From the NCBI GenBank assembly GCA_963825255.1, contig CAWGSF010000010.1:1-5860 (forward strand): a stretch of DNA of 5,860 nt. The letters are read 5' to 3'. Below, piece after piece: positions 5,859 to 5,860 of this stretch (positions are counted from its first letter, which is position 1; every line of letters begins with the position of its first letter). This stretch comes from JAIBJN01 sp963825255. GTDB lineage: Bacteria; Actinomycetota; Thermoleophilia; Gaiellales; Gaiellaceae. Below the pieces are notes generated by a model that did not search any database, was not told the origin of the DNA, and was given only the letters and a program-made list of their open reading frames with translations. A program made the position numbers and the translations under genes.

Positions 5859-5860
5859 CG

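Noticed and set aside
1..5860. CRISPR array, tRNA/rRNA, insertion sequence or prophage signals
   Set aside because: No regularly spaced repeats, no tRNA-like fold noticed, no transposase or integrase frame and no terminal repeats were seen.

Overview
The window is a GC-rich bacterial chromosome segment. Gene content, base composition and the style of the proteins (Ala/Arg/Asp/Glu/Val-rich, GTG starts, a Gly/Ser-rich lipoprotein linker) suggest an actinobacterium, possibly of the Thermoleophilia/Gaiellales type. That placement is an impression from protein style, not a measured assignment.

Left part (1-1634): the N-terminal half of trigger factor (tig) runs leftward off the edge. A small DUF167/YggU protein starts 39 bp away in the opposite direction. 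An alpha/beta hydrolase on the minus strand meets the DUF167 gene tail to tail; the two stop codons overlap inside a 12-bp perfect palindrome.

Centre (1635-5362): an 86-bp intergenic region separates the hydrolase from a rightward sulfate/thiosulfate ABC importer operon. It holds a candidate sigma70-type promoter and a 7-bp-arm inverted repeat just before the first gene. The gene order is sbp (binding lipoprotein), cysT (permease), cysW (permease), cysA (ATPase), tightly packed with overlapping ends. As given, the sequence of sbp, cysW and cysA is broken by six single-base (+1) frame changes: one in sbp, four in cysW and one in cysA. The protein on either side of each break matches its family well. 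The likeliest explanations are sequencing or assembly insertion errors, or recent decay; cysT and the flanking genes are clean.

Right part (5328-5860): an Rrf2-family repressor with no cysteines points leftward, converging on cysA. It is a good candidate for a CymR-like sulfur regulator of the operon. A 14-bp perfect GC-rich stem near the right edge looks like the terminator of a neighbour outside the window.

Together: Sbp captures sulfate outside the membrane, CysT/CysW form the channel, CysA drives it with ATP, and the Rrf2 protein probably adjusts expression to sulfur supply. I found no clear sign of a wholly undescribed system. The most notable points are the concentrated +1 frame changes and the possible operator shared by sbp and the hydrolase gene.
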